14,084 nucleotides of DNA from Bacteroidetes bacterium UBA3022 (GCA_002346225.1 DDYY01000079.1:161374-175457), one strand, 5' to 3'; positions 1 through 7,896 are shown, counted from the stretch's first letter. Numbers and translations: made by a program. Notes: a model not told the origin generated them from the letters alone.

Positions 1-220
1 CTTAACACAGAGGCACAAAGATTATCACTATGGCCACAAAGGCAATCACCGATTGGTATTTCTTTTTAACGCGGTGGCGCAGCGATTTCGCAGTGAGCGC
101 GGCGTTGAATTGGAACACAAAGGCACAAAGAATTGCACAAAGTCCACGAAGACAAAACTCTTAGTGCCCTTCGTGCCTGTGCACAGCACCTGTGGCTTAG
201 TGTTAAAACCTGAAATGCTA
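1..220 (-). repeat. Full-length copy (R1) of a ~215-bp modular interspersed repeat
   Basis: Read on the minus strand, this stretch has three modules. Module C (about 220 to 110) starts TAGCATTTCAGG followed by TTTTAACAC, and is built of words such as CACAAAG, AAGGGCAC and CTTTGTG that can pair into a hairpin. Module B (about 110 to 65) is a GC-rich imperfect palindrome with core GCGAAATCGC between GCGTT/AACGC-type arms. Module A (about 65 to 1) ends CTCTGTGTTAAG. The same C-B-A order with high identity occurs on the plus strand at 12618-12831. The module C start is almost identical to 7999-8064. No credible coding frame is present. The copy probably continues past the left edge or ends very near it. 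Function is unknown; this is a non-autonomous repeat or a structured intergenic element. Confidence 0.85.
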
Positions 221-718
221 CCCCCACAAGTTGGAAAACTGAATAGCTCTCGGGCAGTGGATATAAGCCTCATCCACTTCCACCAGTAAACCCTGGATGA
301 GAATAGTATTGTCATCGCTTTCCGCTACTTCTGCCTGTTGCAGCATACTGTCCAGCTCCGCCTTTTGAATGATGCGTGCTCTGCCGTTCACCCGTGCGCA
401 ACGTGTATTTCCCGGCAATAGAAACAGCAATGCCGCCTTTCCATTGCTCAATACGTTTTCATAACTCTGGAACATGCGATTCCCTTTAATATCGGGTAGC
501 AGCAAAGTGGTTTCATTTAACACCTTAACGAATCCCGGTAGTCCGCCCCTTGGAGAAGCATCACAATCACCAGTAGCGTTAGCGGTCGACAGCACTGCAA
601 AAGGAGATTGCCGTATAAAATCCATCACACTTTCTTCCATATAAGGCAACACCTTTTCCGTCACCCGCTCTGAAGGCTGACCATTTATTTTGCGGAGGCT
701 TTCCAATGTATCAGACAT
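218..718 (-). CDS. Pyridoxamine 5'-phosphate oxidase-family (PPOX split-barrel) flavoprotein, probably C-terminally shortened
   Basis: This 166-residue protein resembles the MSMEG_1061-type branch of the PPOX split beta-barrel family, which binds FMN (or F420/haem in relatives). Its exact substrate is unknown. Visible hallmarks are the hydrophobic strand AVLSTANATG (about 41-50), the DASPRG motif (53-58) that normally contacts flavin phosphate, the PGF and LLLPDIKGNRM segment (about 61-82), a FLLPGN strand (99-104), RVNGRARI (109-116), and HCPRA (154-158) near the end. Family members as I recall them continue some tens of residues past the final LW motif, whereas this one stops at residue 166. 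Its TAG stop is the first three bases of repeat R1, so the natural C-terminus may have been cut off. It is cytoplasmic, with no signal peptide. It lies 48 bases downstream of the GH97 gene on the same strand and could be co-transcribed, but a functional link is not evident. Confidence 0.8.
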   Translation of the reverse strand: MSDTLESLRKINGQPSERVTEKVLPYMEESVMDFIRQSPFAVLSTANATGDCDASPRGGLPGFVKVLNETTLLLPDIKGNRMFQSYENVLSNGKAALLFLLPGNTRCARVNGRARIIQKAELDSMLQQAEVAESDDNTILIQGLLVEVDEAYIHCPRAIQFSNLWG

Positions 719-740
719 ATTAACAATTTATAATTACAAT

Positions 741-761
741 ATTCCGCTCTTAGTGCGGTAT
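741..761. terminator. Weak hairpin between the GH97 and PPOX genes
   Basis: ATTCCGC (741-747) and GCGGTAT (755-761) form a 7-bp imperfect stem (one mismatch) with a 7-base loop in the 48-bp gap. There is no clear T-run on the minus strand, so this may be a processing or attenuating hairpin rather than a true terminator, or it may be chance. Confidence 0.25.
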
Positions 762-766
762 TTCCA

Positions 767-2917
767 TCACTCTTCTTCCGGCTCCTCCTGTGGTTCTTCT
801 TCCTGCTGTAGTAAACTGATGGCCAGTCCCCCACCAGCGGCCAGGTTAAACGTCATAGACACTTCCCTTGGGATAATCAATGTATCTATCTGCAGGCTGG
901 TAGGATTATGTCGATAGTGAGCACCTTTTCCATCCCTGTACACGGTAGCAATAAAATTCTTATCGGATGGCAGGAAACCAAAATCAATGGTTATCTCACG
1001 AGGCTTTTCGTTGGTAACAGCACCCACGAACCAGTTGCCCGTGTTGCGTTCTTCTCTTGCCATCACCACATATTCTCCCACCTCTCCTGCAAGCGGTACA
1101 CTTTGCTCCCAGTCGACGCCCACATCGCGGATAAACTGAAAACCGGGCTGGTCTGTATAGTTTTCAATGAGATCGCAGGCCATCTGAACAGGACTGTACA
1201 ACACCACATACAGTGCCAGCTGCTGAGCCAGGGTGGTATTCACCCGATTGTTTTTCTTGTAGGGTTGCAGACTGATATTAAAAACGCCGGGTGTAAAATC
1301 GAAGGGACCGGCCATCATGCGTGTAAATGCCACTGTGGGAATATGACCGGGAGGATTACCGCCATCCGGTGACCAGGCATTGAACTCCTGTCCGCGCATT
1401 CCTTCACGGGAAATAAAGTTCGGCCATGTGCGGCGTTCACCGGTATCTTTTATGGGTTCATGCGCATTCACAGCCACCTGGTACTTGGCGGCTGTCTCTA
1501 TTACCTTGCGGTAGTGATTGACCATCCACTGTCCGTGATGGTATTCACCTGCAGGAATAATTTTTCCAACATACCCTGTTTTCACCACATGCAGTCCCAA
1601 TTGTTGCATCAATGCAAAAGCGGTATCCAGCTGCACTTCATAAGTACGTGGAGCAGCGGATGTTTCATGGTGCATGATAATGTCCACACCTTTAGACTTG
1701 CCGTAGGCCACCACTGAATCCAGATCATAGTCGGGGTAGGGCGTAACAAAATCAAATACCCCTTCTCTATCCTCGAATCCAATCCAGTGCTCCCAGCCGG
1801 TATTCCATCCTTCCACCAACACGCCTTTGAGTCCGTTGGCAGCTGCAAAGTCAATCATTTCCAATGCATGTGCGGTTGTTGCTCCGTGCTTGCCGCTGGC
1901 CATATCCCAGGATGATTTTCCCAGGTGCATTTCCCACCATATGCCGGCATATTTCATGGGTGTAAACCAGGAGACATCGCGGAGGCGGGAGGGCGGATTG
2001 AGGTTGAGGATCATGCAAGAAGACAGCAAACCGATGGCACTATCCGCAATTTGAATCGTTCTCCATGGACTTTCAAATGGCAGATCGCGCAAAACCTTAT
2101 ATCCCAGCCTATCACTCCCCACCAGTTCCGCTTCCATCAAAAAGGTATTCGTATCTACGAGCAGGGTCATTCCCGAGAAATCTTCCAGATGCGCCTCGTG
2201 AAAGGTCATGTGTATGCCCGACGCTGTGCGCATGGTTACCGGTGTATTGACGGCATTGAATGGGATATAGGTCTGCCCCAGAGCAGGATGATCCCGTTTG
2301 GCTATGGCATTGATATCGGAGAACTTTGTTGTATTGTATAAATGTTCATATATATCCCAGTCGCCGGGCGTCCACCAAACAGTATGGTCGCCTGTCAGCT
2401 GAAACTGTGTTTTTTCGTGTTCAATGATGAGGGTATCATATCCCTCCTGCCGTGGAAATTCATACCTGAAAGCAATACCATCATCGAATGCACGGAAACG
2501 TATATGCATGCGCCGGAAGGGTGCCTCCATTTGCATCAGTTCCACCAGCAACTCATTGTAGTGATTGTTGATCAAGCGGTCTTCGCCCCAGGGTTGTTCC
2601 CAGGTGTTGTTCTTGCTGCTTTCCACCACCCGCAACAATTCAAAACCGTAATTCCAGGTTCCCTGATCGCGAATGGTAAACCCCAATGCAGAAGTATCTA
2701 TCAGTACAACCGTATCGTGTAATACCCTGTAGACCGGAACCCCACTTTCCAGTAAATAGAACTCTACTGTATTGCGTTGATCGGGCGAGCTGACCAGGAG
2801 GCCGGTCTGCTCTATCGTGGAATCGCATGCCGACATAAAAGACAGTAATAAGCTCATCCAGCCGATAATAGCTGTCAGTTTGCTTTTCGATACAGGATGT
2901 GTGTGGGTATCCATCAT
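767..2917 (-). CDS. Glycoside hydrolase family 97 alpha-glucosidase, SusB-like lipoprotein
   Basis: This 716-residue protein has the full GH97 layout: an N-terminal beta-sandwich (about 35-300), a catalytic TIM barrel (about 310-590) and a C-terminal beta domain. Four glutamates line up with Bacteroides thetaiotaomicron SusB with identical spacing: E418 (HHETS), E487 (NAHEP), E505 and E511 (SREGMRGQE) correspond to SusB E439, E508, E526 and E532. In SusB these are the general bases, a calcium ligand and the general acid. E191 (DIYEH) is a likely further calcium ligand. This pattern predicts a calcium-dependent inverting alpha-glucosidase rather than a retaining alpha-galactosidase. The N-terminus has a hydrophobic stretch (14-30) and a lipobox-like SFMSAC with C31, so it is probably lipid-anchored in the periplasm or outer membrane. 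The start is ATG at 2917, with a second ATG at 2914. The protein ends in a glutamate-rich tail (about 705-716), unusual for the family. It probably acts on maltooligosaccharides released by the nearby GH13 enzyme. Confidence 0.93.
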   Translation of the reverse strand: MMDTHTHPVSKSKLTAIIGWMSLLLSFMSACDSTIEQTGLLVSSPDQRNTVEFYLLESGVPVYRVLHDTVVLIDTSALGFTIRDQGTWNYGFELLRVVESSKNNTWEQPWGEDRLINNHYNELLVELMQMEAPFRRMHIRFRAFDDGIAFRYEFPRQEGYDTLIIEHEKTQFQLTGDHTVWWTPGDWDIYEHLYNTTKFSDINAIAKRDHPALGQTYIPFNAVNTPVTMRTASGIHMTFHEAHLEDFSGMTLLVDTNTFLMEAELVGSDRLGYKVLRDLPFESPWRTIQIADSAIGLLSSCMILNLNPPSRLRDVSWFTPMKYAGIWWEMHLGKSSWDMASGKHGATTAHALEMIDFAAANGLKGVLVEGWNTGWEHWIGFEDREGVFDFVTPYPDYDLDSVVAYGKSKGVDIIMHHETSAAPRTYEVQLDTAFALMQQLGLHVVKTGYVGKIIPAGEYHHGQWMVNHYRKVIETAAKYQVAVNAHEPIKDTGERRTWPNFISREGMRGQEFNAWSPDGGNPPGHIPTVAFTRMMAGPFDFTPGVFNISLQPYKKNNRVNTTLAQQLALYVVLYSPVQMACDLIENYTDQPGFQFIRDVGVDWEQSVPLAGEVGEYVVMAREERNTGNWFVGAVTNEKPREITIDFGFLPSDKNFIATVYRDGKGAHYRHNPTSLQIDTLIIPREVSMTFNLAAGGGLAISLLQQEEEPQEEPEEE

Positions 2918-2926
2918 TACCAGGAA

Positions 2927-2958
2927 TAAAGCTACAACACTCCTAGGATACTCTGCAA
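2927..2958 (-). promoter_or_regulatory. Possible Bacteroidota-type promoter for the GH97 gene
   Basis: On the minus strand TTG (2958-2956) lies 21 bases before TAGCTTTA (2934-2927), which fits the Bacteroidota TTTG / TAnnTTTG pattern with one mismatch in the -7 box. It ends only about 9 bases before the ATG, which would give an almost leaderless transcript, so this is tentative. The 105-bp gap to the upstream glycosyltransferase gene would leave room for a separate promoter. Confidence 0.25.
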
Positions 2959-3022
2959 GAAAGTCTATGTGGTTAAACCCTCAGGTCACTTTATTCAGCC
3001 GCCAGAATATTCCCTACCGGAA

Positions 3023-4075
3023 TCAATAGGTGGTTTTGCCTATAGCCAGAATAGCCTCCACATGCTCAGCTACGGAAAGGGAATGCAGCTCGGCATAGTT
3101 TTCGGGTATGTTGAAATCTGAAGTCTGAATATTGCGGATTGTATGGAGCCAGTCTGCTGTTGCTGTTGCCGGCAGAATTCGACCTTCATCAGGGCCTACC
3201 ACCTCCGCGGCTCCGCAGGTATCGGAAATGATAACAGGAGTTCCGGAACTCAGCGATTCAGGTACAATTTGTCCGAACGGCTCGTACCGGGCAGGATGGA
3301 TGGTAAAATCAGCTGCCGCATACAATTCCTCCATTTGGGTATTGTACTGCAGATCTATAACATTGGGCAATTCAGACTGCACCGGTGGCAACCCTGCGAT
3401 AACGAGTACAGCATCGGTATCCTGCAACTGTCGAAAACAGTCGAGCAACAGCGGAAGCCCCTTTCTGAAATGAGAAGAAGAGATAAAGAGAAAGATGCGT
3501 TTGTCTAAAGGTAAATTATACTTTTTTCTATATGCATCCCGATGCACTTTATTTCCAGGTTTAAAATGCGCGAGATTAACAGGTGGACGCAGCACGTGAA
3601 TTTTATCCTGCGGGATGTGATAAAGTTCCCGCAGCTCCTTGGCCATCATTTCGGATGCTGCGATGATTTTGCGCGATTGCCGAAAAGCTGCTTTGTCGCA
3701 ACGTATTTGCTCCTTGTCCGTAAGTCGGTTGCCCTTTTTGTGCATGGCTTTCAAAAAGCCCAGGTGGTTTCCCGGACAGAGCACGAGATCCTGATGGGAG
3801 GTACGCATCAGCGACAGACTCAAGTCATAGTTTTGCTGCTGCATGAATTTTCCCAGGAGGTGGTCAAAATAGCGTTGACGAAAAACTTTAGGCATCAGGC
3901 CGGGAGATAAAACATGCACCTTGACAGCCTCGGGCAGTTGTGCATCGTGCGAGCGCTTGGCGACTATCACTTCCACCTCATGACCTTGTTCCAGCAGGTA
4001 GTTGGTGTAATTAAAAAGGCGACGTTCCAATCCACCCCTAAGAATCAGCCGGTAGTGAATCAGGGCGATTTTCAT
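3023..4075 (-). CDS. GT-B fold glycosyltransferase family 4, WaaG-like
   Basis: This 350-residue cytoplasmic glycosyltransferase probably transfers a sugar from a nucleotide donor to a lipopolysaccharide core or other surface glycan. The N-terminal Rossmann domain opens with KIALIHYRL and the acceptor-side glycine motif RGGLERRL (13-20). The C-terminal donor domain has the SSSHFRKG segment (199-206, with R204/K205 expected near the phosphates) and the retaining GT4 signature E-x7-E: E265 and E273 in YEPFGQIVPES, followed by SGTPVI (277-282). The middle region, with CPGNHLGFLKA (100-110) and SRKIIAASEMM (134-144), resembles WaaG-type LPS glucosyltransferases. The sugar and acceptor cannot be told from sequence. 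Its ATG (4075-4073) overlaps the TGA of the FkbM gene as ATGA, indicating translational coupling. Confidence 0.88.
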   Translation of the reverse strand: MKIALIHYRLILRGGLERRLFNYTNYLLEQGHEVEVIVAKRSHDAQLPEAVKVHVLSPGLMPKVFRQRYFDHLLGKFMQQQNYDLSLSLMRTSHQDLVLCPGNHLGFLKAMHKKGNRLTDKEQIRCDKAAFRQSRKIIAASEMMAKELRELYHIPQDKIHVLRPPVNLAHFKPGNKVHRDAYRKKYNLPLDKRIFLFISSSHFRKGLPLLLDCFRQLQDTDAVLVIAGLPPVQSELPNVIDLQYNTQMEELYAAADFTIHPARYEPFGQIVPESLSSGTPVIISDTCGAAEVVGPDEGRILPATATADWLHTIRNIQTSDFNIPENYAELHSLSVAEHVEAILAIGKTTY

Positions 4076-4896
4076 GCCACGCCAAATGCTTTTTTATAGG
4101 TGATGAGGGCATTGCCTTTCACTGCTAATGTATCTTTTCCGAAGTCCCACAGCGCATATCCCTGCTTATTGAGCAATCTGGAGCATTCGTATCTATTGTC
4201 CTCGCCAAGATGTACGTGTTCGAAAACAATGGCTTCCGGCAGTAATCCGGCGTCATGGAAGATGGTGATAACCTCGTAGTCGAAGCCTTCGGTATCAATC
4301 TGCAATAGCTGCACATTGTCCAGCTGGTATTTCCCGATTAATTGCTGGGGTGAAATAACAGAAATATGCTCTACCTGAATTTGGTCATCTGGATTTGCGG
4401 GTATTCTTACCCCTTCCTGAGCGGCTTTTTTCTGAATGTATCCGGATTCGAATGCTGAGGTAATTACCTCTTTTCGGAAGCTGGCAAGACCTGTTGCCCA
4501 TCGGGCTGTGCTGAAGGCAATTTTATACAAGGTAGCTTTCCCATCCTCTTTACCCAGTGCAGCGTGAACACAGGTTATACCTTTCGATAATCGGTAGAGC
4601 TTTTCCAGTCTGTTAAATACCCTTTCCTGGGGCTCCAGCAGCACGCCCTGCCAGTGATCGCGCTTGATAAATTTATGGATAAGGTCGTGGGTGATGCCAT
4701 CATTAGCTCCCACCTGAATAACGGTAAATGGACGGTGCTCGCGGGAGTAGGCATCGAGAAATACCTGAATGCTGCCCCGTTGCGGCTTATACAACCATTT
4801 ATAATATATGAGGAAGGGCCAGGTGTTATGGCTGCTGAGCCAAAACCTGCAGTTTTGCCAAAAGCGGTTGTAAGTGGATTTTATCAGAGGTATCAT
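4072..4896 (-). CDS. FkbM-family SAM-dependent methyltransferase
   Basis: This is a methyltransferase of the FkbM family (Methyltransf_21), which O-methylates sugars or other small hydroxyl groups. From the preferred ATG at 4896 it is 274 residues. The SAM-binding motif I VIQVGANDG lies at about 59-67, the acidic strand-2 end LLEPQ at 86-90, HAALGK at about 111-116, and the family motif QIDTEGFDYE at about 199-208. These are all expected hallmarks. There is no signal peptide, so it is cytoplasmic. I prefer the ATG at 4896 over an in-frame TTG at 4908 because the ATG overlaps the TGA of the GH13 gene as ATGA, the same arrangement seen at its other end with the glycosyltransferase. The pairing with a WaaG-like transferase suggests methylation of a surface or secreted glycan, but the substrate is not deducible. 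Confidence 0.87.
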   Translation of the reverse strand: MIPLIKSTYNRFWQNCRFWLSSHNTWPFLIYYKWLYKPQRGSIQVFLDAYSREHRPFTVIQVGANDGITHDLIHKFIKRDHWQGVLLEPQERVFNRLEKLYRLSKGITCVHAALGKEDGKATLYKIAFSTARWATGLASFRKEVITSAFESGYIQKKAAQEGVRIPANPDDQIQVEHISVISPQQLIGKYQLDNVQLLQIDTEGFDYEVITIFHDAGLLPEAIVFEHVHLGEDNRYECSRLLNKQGYALWDFGKDTLAVKGNALITYKKAFGVA

Positions 4897-7562
4897 TGGC
4901 GCACCCAAATGTACAGACCTTCCCGCTCTATCTCTACATCTAAACTGCGATTACCCTCCATTTGCATGAGGTCTTCGGCATCCTGCACTCCATTAACATG
5001 GTCTACTGCATGTTTATTCGCAATCAATTTCCATCTTCCCTCCGGTAATTGTACACCGTGGAAAGTTCCCTTTTCCTCTCCTGCGTTGAGCAGCACCAAT
5101 ACAGAATCTGCCACCATATATCCCAGCAGTCGTTGATCATCGCGAGCATAAAAGCGGTAATAGTCGTCGGGGAAACGCTCGCTGACCCTGAAGACCGAAC
5201 CGTAGTCGCTTAAACGGAATGCGTTCATCCCCTTCCAGAACGCATGCATATTTTTATAATCATTCTTGTTGGCTCCTTCAGGGAGCGCACCTACGGTTTC
5301 CCAGATAAAACGATTGGCAGCGCGGTGATTATAGGTATCTCTTTTCCCGTGGAAGTAACTGACAAAGCCATCTCTTGTAGTTTTGACTACTTCCATGGGT
5401 GGTGCCAGGCCTTTGCTCCGCATGATTTCGGAGCCACCGTGTGTTACGATAGGTCCGGGTGTAGTGTAAAGCAGGGTTACAGCAATTTTATAATTGTAAG
5501 CATCTACGGCAAGTCTTCCATCAAAATCGGAGGTGGCAAATTGATCGGCCAGCGCGAAGTTATCGTGAATATCGAGGTAACTAATGCCGCTAATGGGTGT
5601 TACATCTGTAGGGAAGCGGGCACTGAGCCCCAGCATCACATTACTTCTTTCTTCATATTTTCCGCCTGCCCATCCACGGTCCTTGTACTTATCCTTCAAT
5701 TCGAAAACCGGTCCTTTGTAGGCATCCCGGGAATCATCCTGAAAGAAGGTTATTGGCGCATCTTCTTTGTACCAGTCCCAGTCGGGATTGTTTTCAAATG
5801 CAGGATCATTGGAGCCTATCCATGCCTCACCGTAGAGTATCCTATGTTCACCGATAGCTTCCTTGAGTACTTTGAGTGTCTGCTGGTCAATTTGTCCGGC
5901 GAGGTCAATGCGAAAACCATCGATTCCAAATTCATCGATAAAATGCCGGCACTGATCGATGAGCCATCGTTGCACCATCGGGCGGTTTTCTGTTTTCACC
6001 TCGTTGCCGTATTCCCCGATATGGTCGAAATCCTTGGTGCGGTAATAATACATCTTATCGATGCCATTGAAGTTAAAATACTGGCGGTCGCCGCCCATAT
6101 CTTCAGCCGTATGGTTGGGAACGATATCTATAATCACAGCGATACCGGCATCATGGAATGCCTGCACCAGGTCCCGGAATTCATCTCTTTCCGTTCCCGG
6201 CTCAGCGCCTTTGGTTCTGTATTTTGATTCTACTGCAAAAAAATGAGAGGTGCGGTAACCCCATTGGTAGTTTTCCAGGTTGACCCCCTGCTCTATCATA
6301 TAGGGATCATTTTCAAATGAGGCCTTCCAGTCTTCATCCGGGAAGTGGAGGTATTCCTGTACGGGCATCAGGTGTACTACGTTGATGCCGAGATCCAGTA
6401 GGTAGTCGAAGCCTATTTTCTCGCCGCGGCTGTTGCGAAGTCCGGGCGTAATCATACCGGTAAAAGTACCTTTCAAACGGTCTTCCAGTGGCAATAAGTC
6501 GGTAAAGTCCTGCACGTGCACTTCATAGGCAATGACATCTTCCATGGCGGGGATACCGGATTTTAGCGGCGTGGCCGGCTGGGTTTTTCGCCATATGCGG
6601 GCCTTACCCCAGGTATTATCACTGACTCTCGCATAGGGATCTGTAACATGGACCGGAGTTGTAGCATAGAAATGATTGCCCGGATCGTCGGGACCGTGTA
6701 TGGTAAAATCGTACCAGGTTCCGTGGAGGTCTTCATCGAAAAAAGCCTCCCAAACACCGCGTTCATCTACCTCCATCTTAATGGTACGGTAAGCTGCTGT
6801 GTCGTCCTTGCCTTGGTATAAATAGAGATAGACTGCCCAAGCGCGAGGCGCAAACAGGCGAATGGTGGTCTTTTTGCCCTGGATATTGGCACCTAATTCC
6901 TTGTCGGAATAAAGGGTTCTGAACCAGCCGTCGTAGGAGCAAAATGTCTTTAACCCGTAGGCGGGGATTTCCAGAAAATACACCCTTCGGATATCCAGTT
7001 GCTCCGTAGGGAAGATCATCATTTCCGTGGCGGTGTTCGGCAAAACATCGATACCATATTGTGCCCCATGGGCGTCGGTAAGGCGGTATTCATATTTATT
7101 CAGGGGTTGAATACCTTGCAGGGTAGCTATTATGCTGCCGTTGGCGAGTATTTCAGCGTGAAGTGTAGGGACCTGCATATCGTGCAAAAATACAAGGTTA
7201 CCGCCTTTACTGTTGGCTGCTGTTGCGGGGGGATCCATCCAAACGCCTTCGTTGATTCGAAATTTAAAGGGGGACTGTACAGGGATGGCAGCATATCCGG
7301 GATTATCAAGGGATAGTGCCCAGTAATCCTTTTGTCGGGTCAGTTGCCATTCGGCGGCATCCATATCGGTGCTCCAGCTCCGGAATGCTCCGGTCACCGA
7401 AACGCGGGTGGGGGCTACTCCATATATATTTTCGTCGAATATAAACTGCACCTGTTCGCCAGTGATTCGGTAACCCTGCAGCCGCTCCGCATCTGTCGGG
7501 GTCTGTGCATACATCAGGGTTGATGCGGTGAGCAACAGCCATGTGCCTATAATCCTTAGCAT
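4893..7562 (-). CDS. Secreted GH13 alpha-glucan hydrolase, pullulanase-like
   Basis: This 889-residue enzyme is counted from the ATG at 7562, which opens a clean signal peptide: MLRIIGTW, then a hydrophobic core and a YAQ|TPT-type cleavage site near residue 20. An in-frame TTG at 7586 is possible but lies inside the promoter. After the signal come a first beta-sandwich (about 30-130, with VSVTGAFRSW) and a second, CBM48-like Ig domain (about 225-300, TTIRLFAPRAW to YDFTIHG), then the GH13 barrel. Catalytic residues are visible: region I DIVPNH (479-484), nucleophile D553 in GFRIDLAG, acid/base E579 in LYGEAW, and the transition-state aspartate D667 in LDIHDN. YQWGYRTSHFF (about 432-442) matches the pullulanase/isoamylase YNWGY signature with changes. 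It most likely cleaves alpha-1,6 or alpha-1,4 links in pullulan, starch or glycogen in the periplasm or outside the cell. Type I pullulanase is the best guess; the exact specificity is open. It is first in an operon with the FkbM gene (ATGA overlap). Confidence 0.9.
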   Translation of the reverse strand: MLRIIGTWLLLTASTLMYAQTPTDAERLQGYRITGEQVQFIFDENIYGVAPTRVSVTGAFRSWSTDMDAAEWQLTRQKDYWALSLDNPGYAAIPVQSPFKFRINEGVWMDPPATAANSKGGNLVFLHDMQVPTLHAEILANGSIIATLQGIQPLNKYEYRLTDAHGAQYGIDVLPNTATEMMIFPTEQLDIRRVYFLEIPAYGLKTFCSYDGWFRTLYSDKELGANIQGKKTTIRLFAPRAWAVYLYLYQGKDDTAAYRTIKMEVDERGVWEAFFDEDLHGTWYDFTIHGPDDPGNHFYATTPVHVTDPYARVSDNTWGKARIWRKTQPATPLKSGIPAMEDVIAYEVHVQDFTDLLPLEDRLKGTFTGMITPGLRNSRGEKIGFDYLLDLGINVVHLMPVQEYLHFPDEDWKASFENDPYMIEQGVNLENYQWGYRTSHFFAVESKYRTKGAEPGTERDEFRDLVQAFHDAGIAVIIDIVPNHTAEDMGGDRQYFNFNGIDKMYYYRTKDFDHIGEYGNEVKTENRPMVQRWLIDQCRHFIDEFGIDGFRIDLAGQIDQQTLKVLKEAIGEHRILYGEAWIGSNDPAFENNPDWDWYKEDAPITFFQDDSRDAYKGPVFELKDKYKDRGWAGGKYEERSNVMLGLSARFPTDVTPISGISYLDIHDNFALADQFATSDFDGRLAVDAYNYKIAVTLLYTTPGPIVTHGGSEIMRSKGLAPPMEVVKTTRDGFVSYFHGKRDTYNHRAANRFIWETVGALPEGANKNDYKNMHAFWKGMNAFRLSDYGSVFRVSERFPDDYYRFYARDDQRLLGYMVADSVLVLLNAGEEKGTFHGVQLPEGRWKLIANKHAVDHVNGVQDAEDLMQMEGNRSLDVEIEREGLYIWVRQ

Positions 7563-7583
7563 GTCTTGTCTTAATGGTTGGTT

Positions 7584-7591
7584 CAAAGATA
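7584..7591 (-). promoter_or_regulatory. Bacteroidota -7 promoter element for the GH13 operon
   Basis: TATCTTTG on the minus strand is an exact match to the Bacteroidota TAnnTTTG consensus and lies 21 bases before the ATG at 7562. The -33 region about 20 bases further upstream is weak (TTCGCCCC). Its position favours the ATG at 7562 over the TTG at 7586 as the true start. Confidence 0.5.
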
Positions 7592-7650
7592 GGACATGGC
7601 AATTTGTTGGGGCGAATCGGGTGTACTTTGGGGGGCTGGATTTAGTTTGT

Positions 7651-7735
7651 ACTAAGGGTTATTCTTCTCAGGATAGGTGTTAAATTGTTAAACGCAGCGA
7701 CGCAGGCACTGCGTGCTTTCGCGGCGGACGCAGCC
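7651..7735 (+). repeat. Divergent repeat fragment (module B type)
   Basis: The words ACTAAGGGTT.TTCTTCT, then TTGTTAAACGCAGCGACGC and a GC-rich hairpin-like stretch (CACTGCGTGCTTTCGCGGCGG) follow the same order as in the repeats at 12897-12946 and 13012-13061 plus flank. It is more diverged than the other copies. Confidence 0.55.
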
Positions 7736-7751
7736 AGGATAGTATTGAATT

Positions 7752-7895
7752 CTTAACACCAAGGCACGGGTGCTAGGCACTTTCACAAAGAGCACTAAGG
7801 GATTTGTCCCTGTGGACTTGGTGTGAACCTTTGTGTCTTTGTGTTCCAATTCAACACCGCGATCGTTGCGATTTCGTTGCGTCGCTGCGTTAAAA
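7752..7895 (+). repeat. Repeat copy R2a (modules C+B)
   Basis: TTAACACCAAGGCAC to GTGTTCCAATTC is a full C module. It is followed by a B module with core GCGATTTCG and end CTGCGTTAAAAG. Module A is absent. Positions 7755-7801 match 7901-7947 at 45 of 47 bases, making these tandem direct repeats with a 146-bp offset. Confidence 0.8.
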
Positions 7896-7896
7896 G

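Noticed and set aside
53..289. Short open frames inside the repeats (also 7950-8195 and 12815-13139)
   Set aside because: They read through the CACAAAG/CTTTGTG words and change with repeat orientation. Their products are cysteine-rich low-information strings, and frames are not conserved between copies.
908..1372. Open frames on the plus strand opposite the GH97 gene, and others at 1925-2722
   Set aside because: They are antisense shadows of a gene with conserved catalytic residues; no motif or start signal supports them.
4896..4908. TTG at 4908 as the start of the FkbM gene
   Set aside because: The ATG at 4896 gives the ATGA overlap seen at the next junction, and the four extra residues carry no motif.
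5244..6227. 327-codon open frame on the plus strand inside the GH13 gene
   Set aside because: It is fully antisense to a region encoding the GH13 catalytic motifs, has no recognisable domain, and is explained by the codon bias of the real gene.
7562..7586. TTG at 7586 as the start of the GH13 gene
   Set aside because: It lies within the TATCTTTG promoter element, and starting at the ATG at 7562 gives a clean signal peptide.
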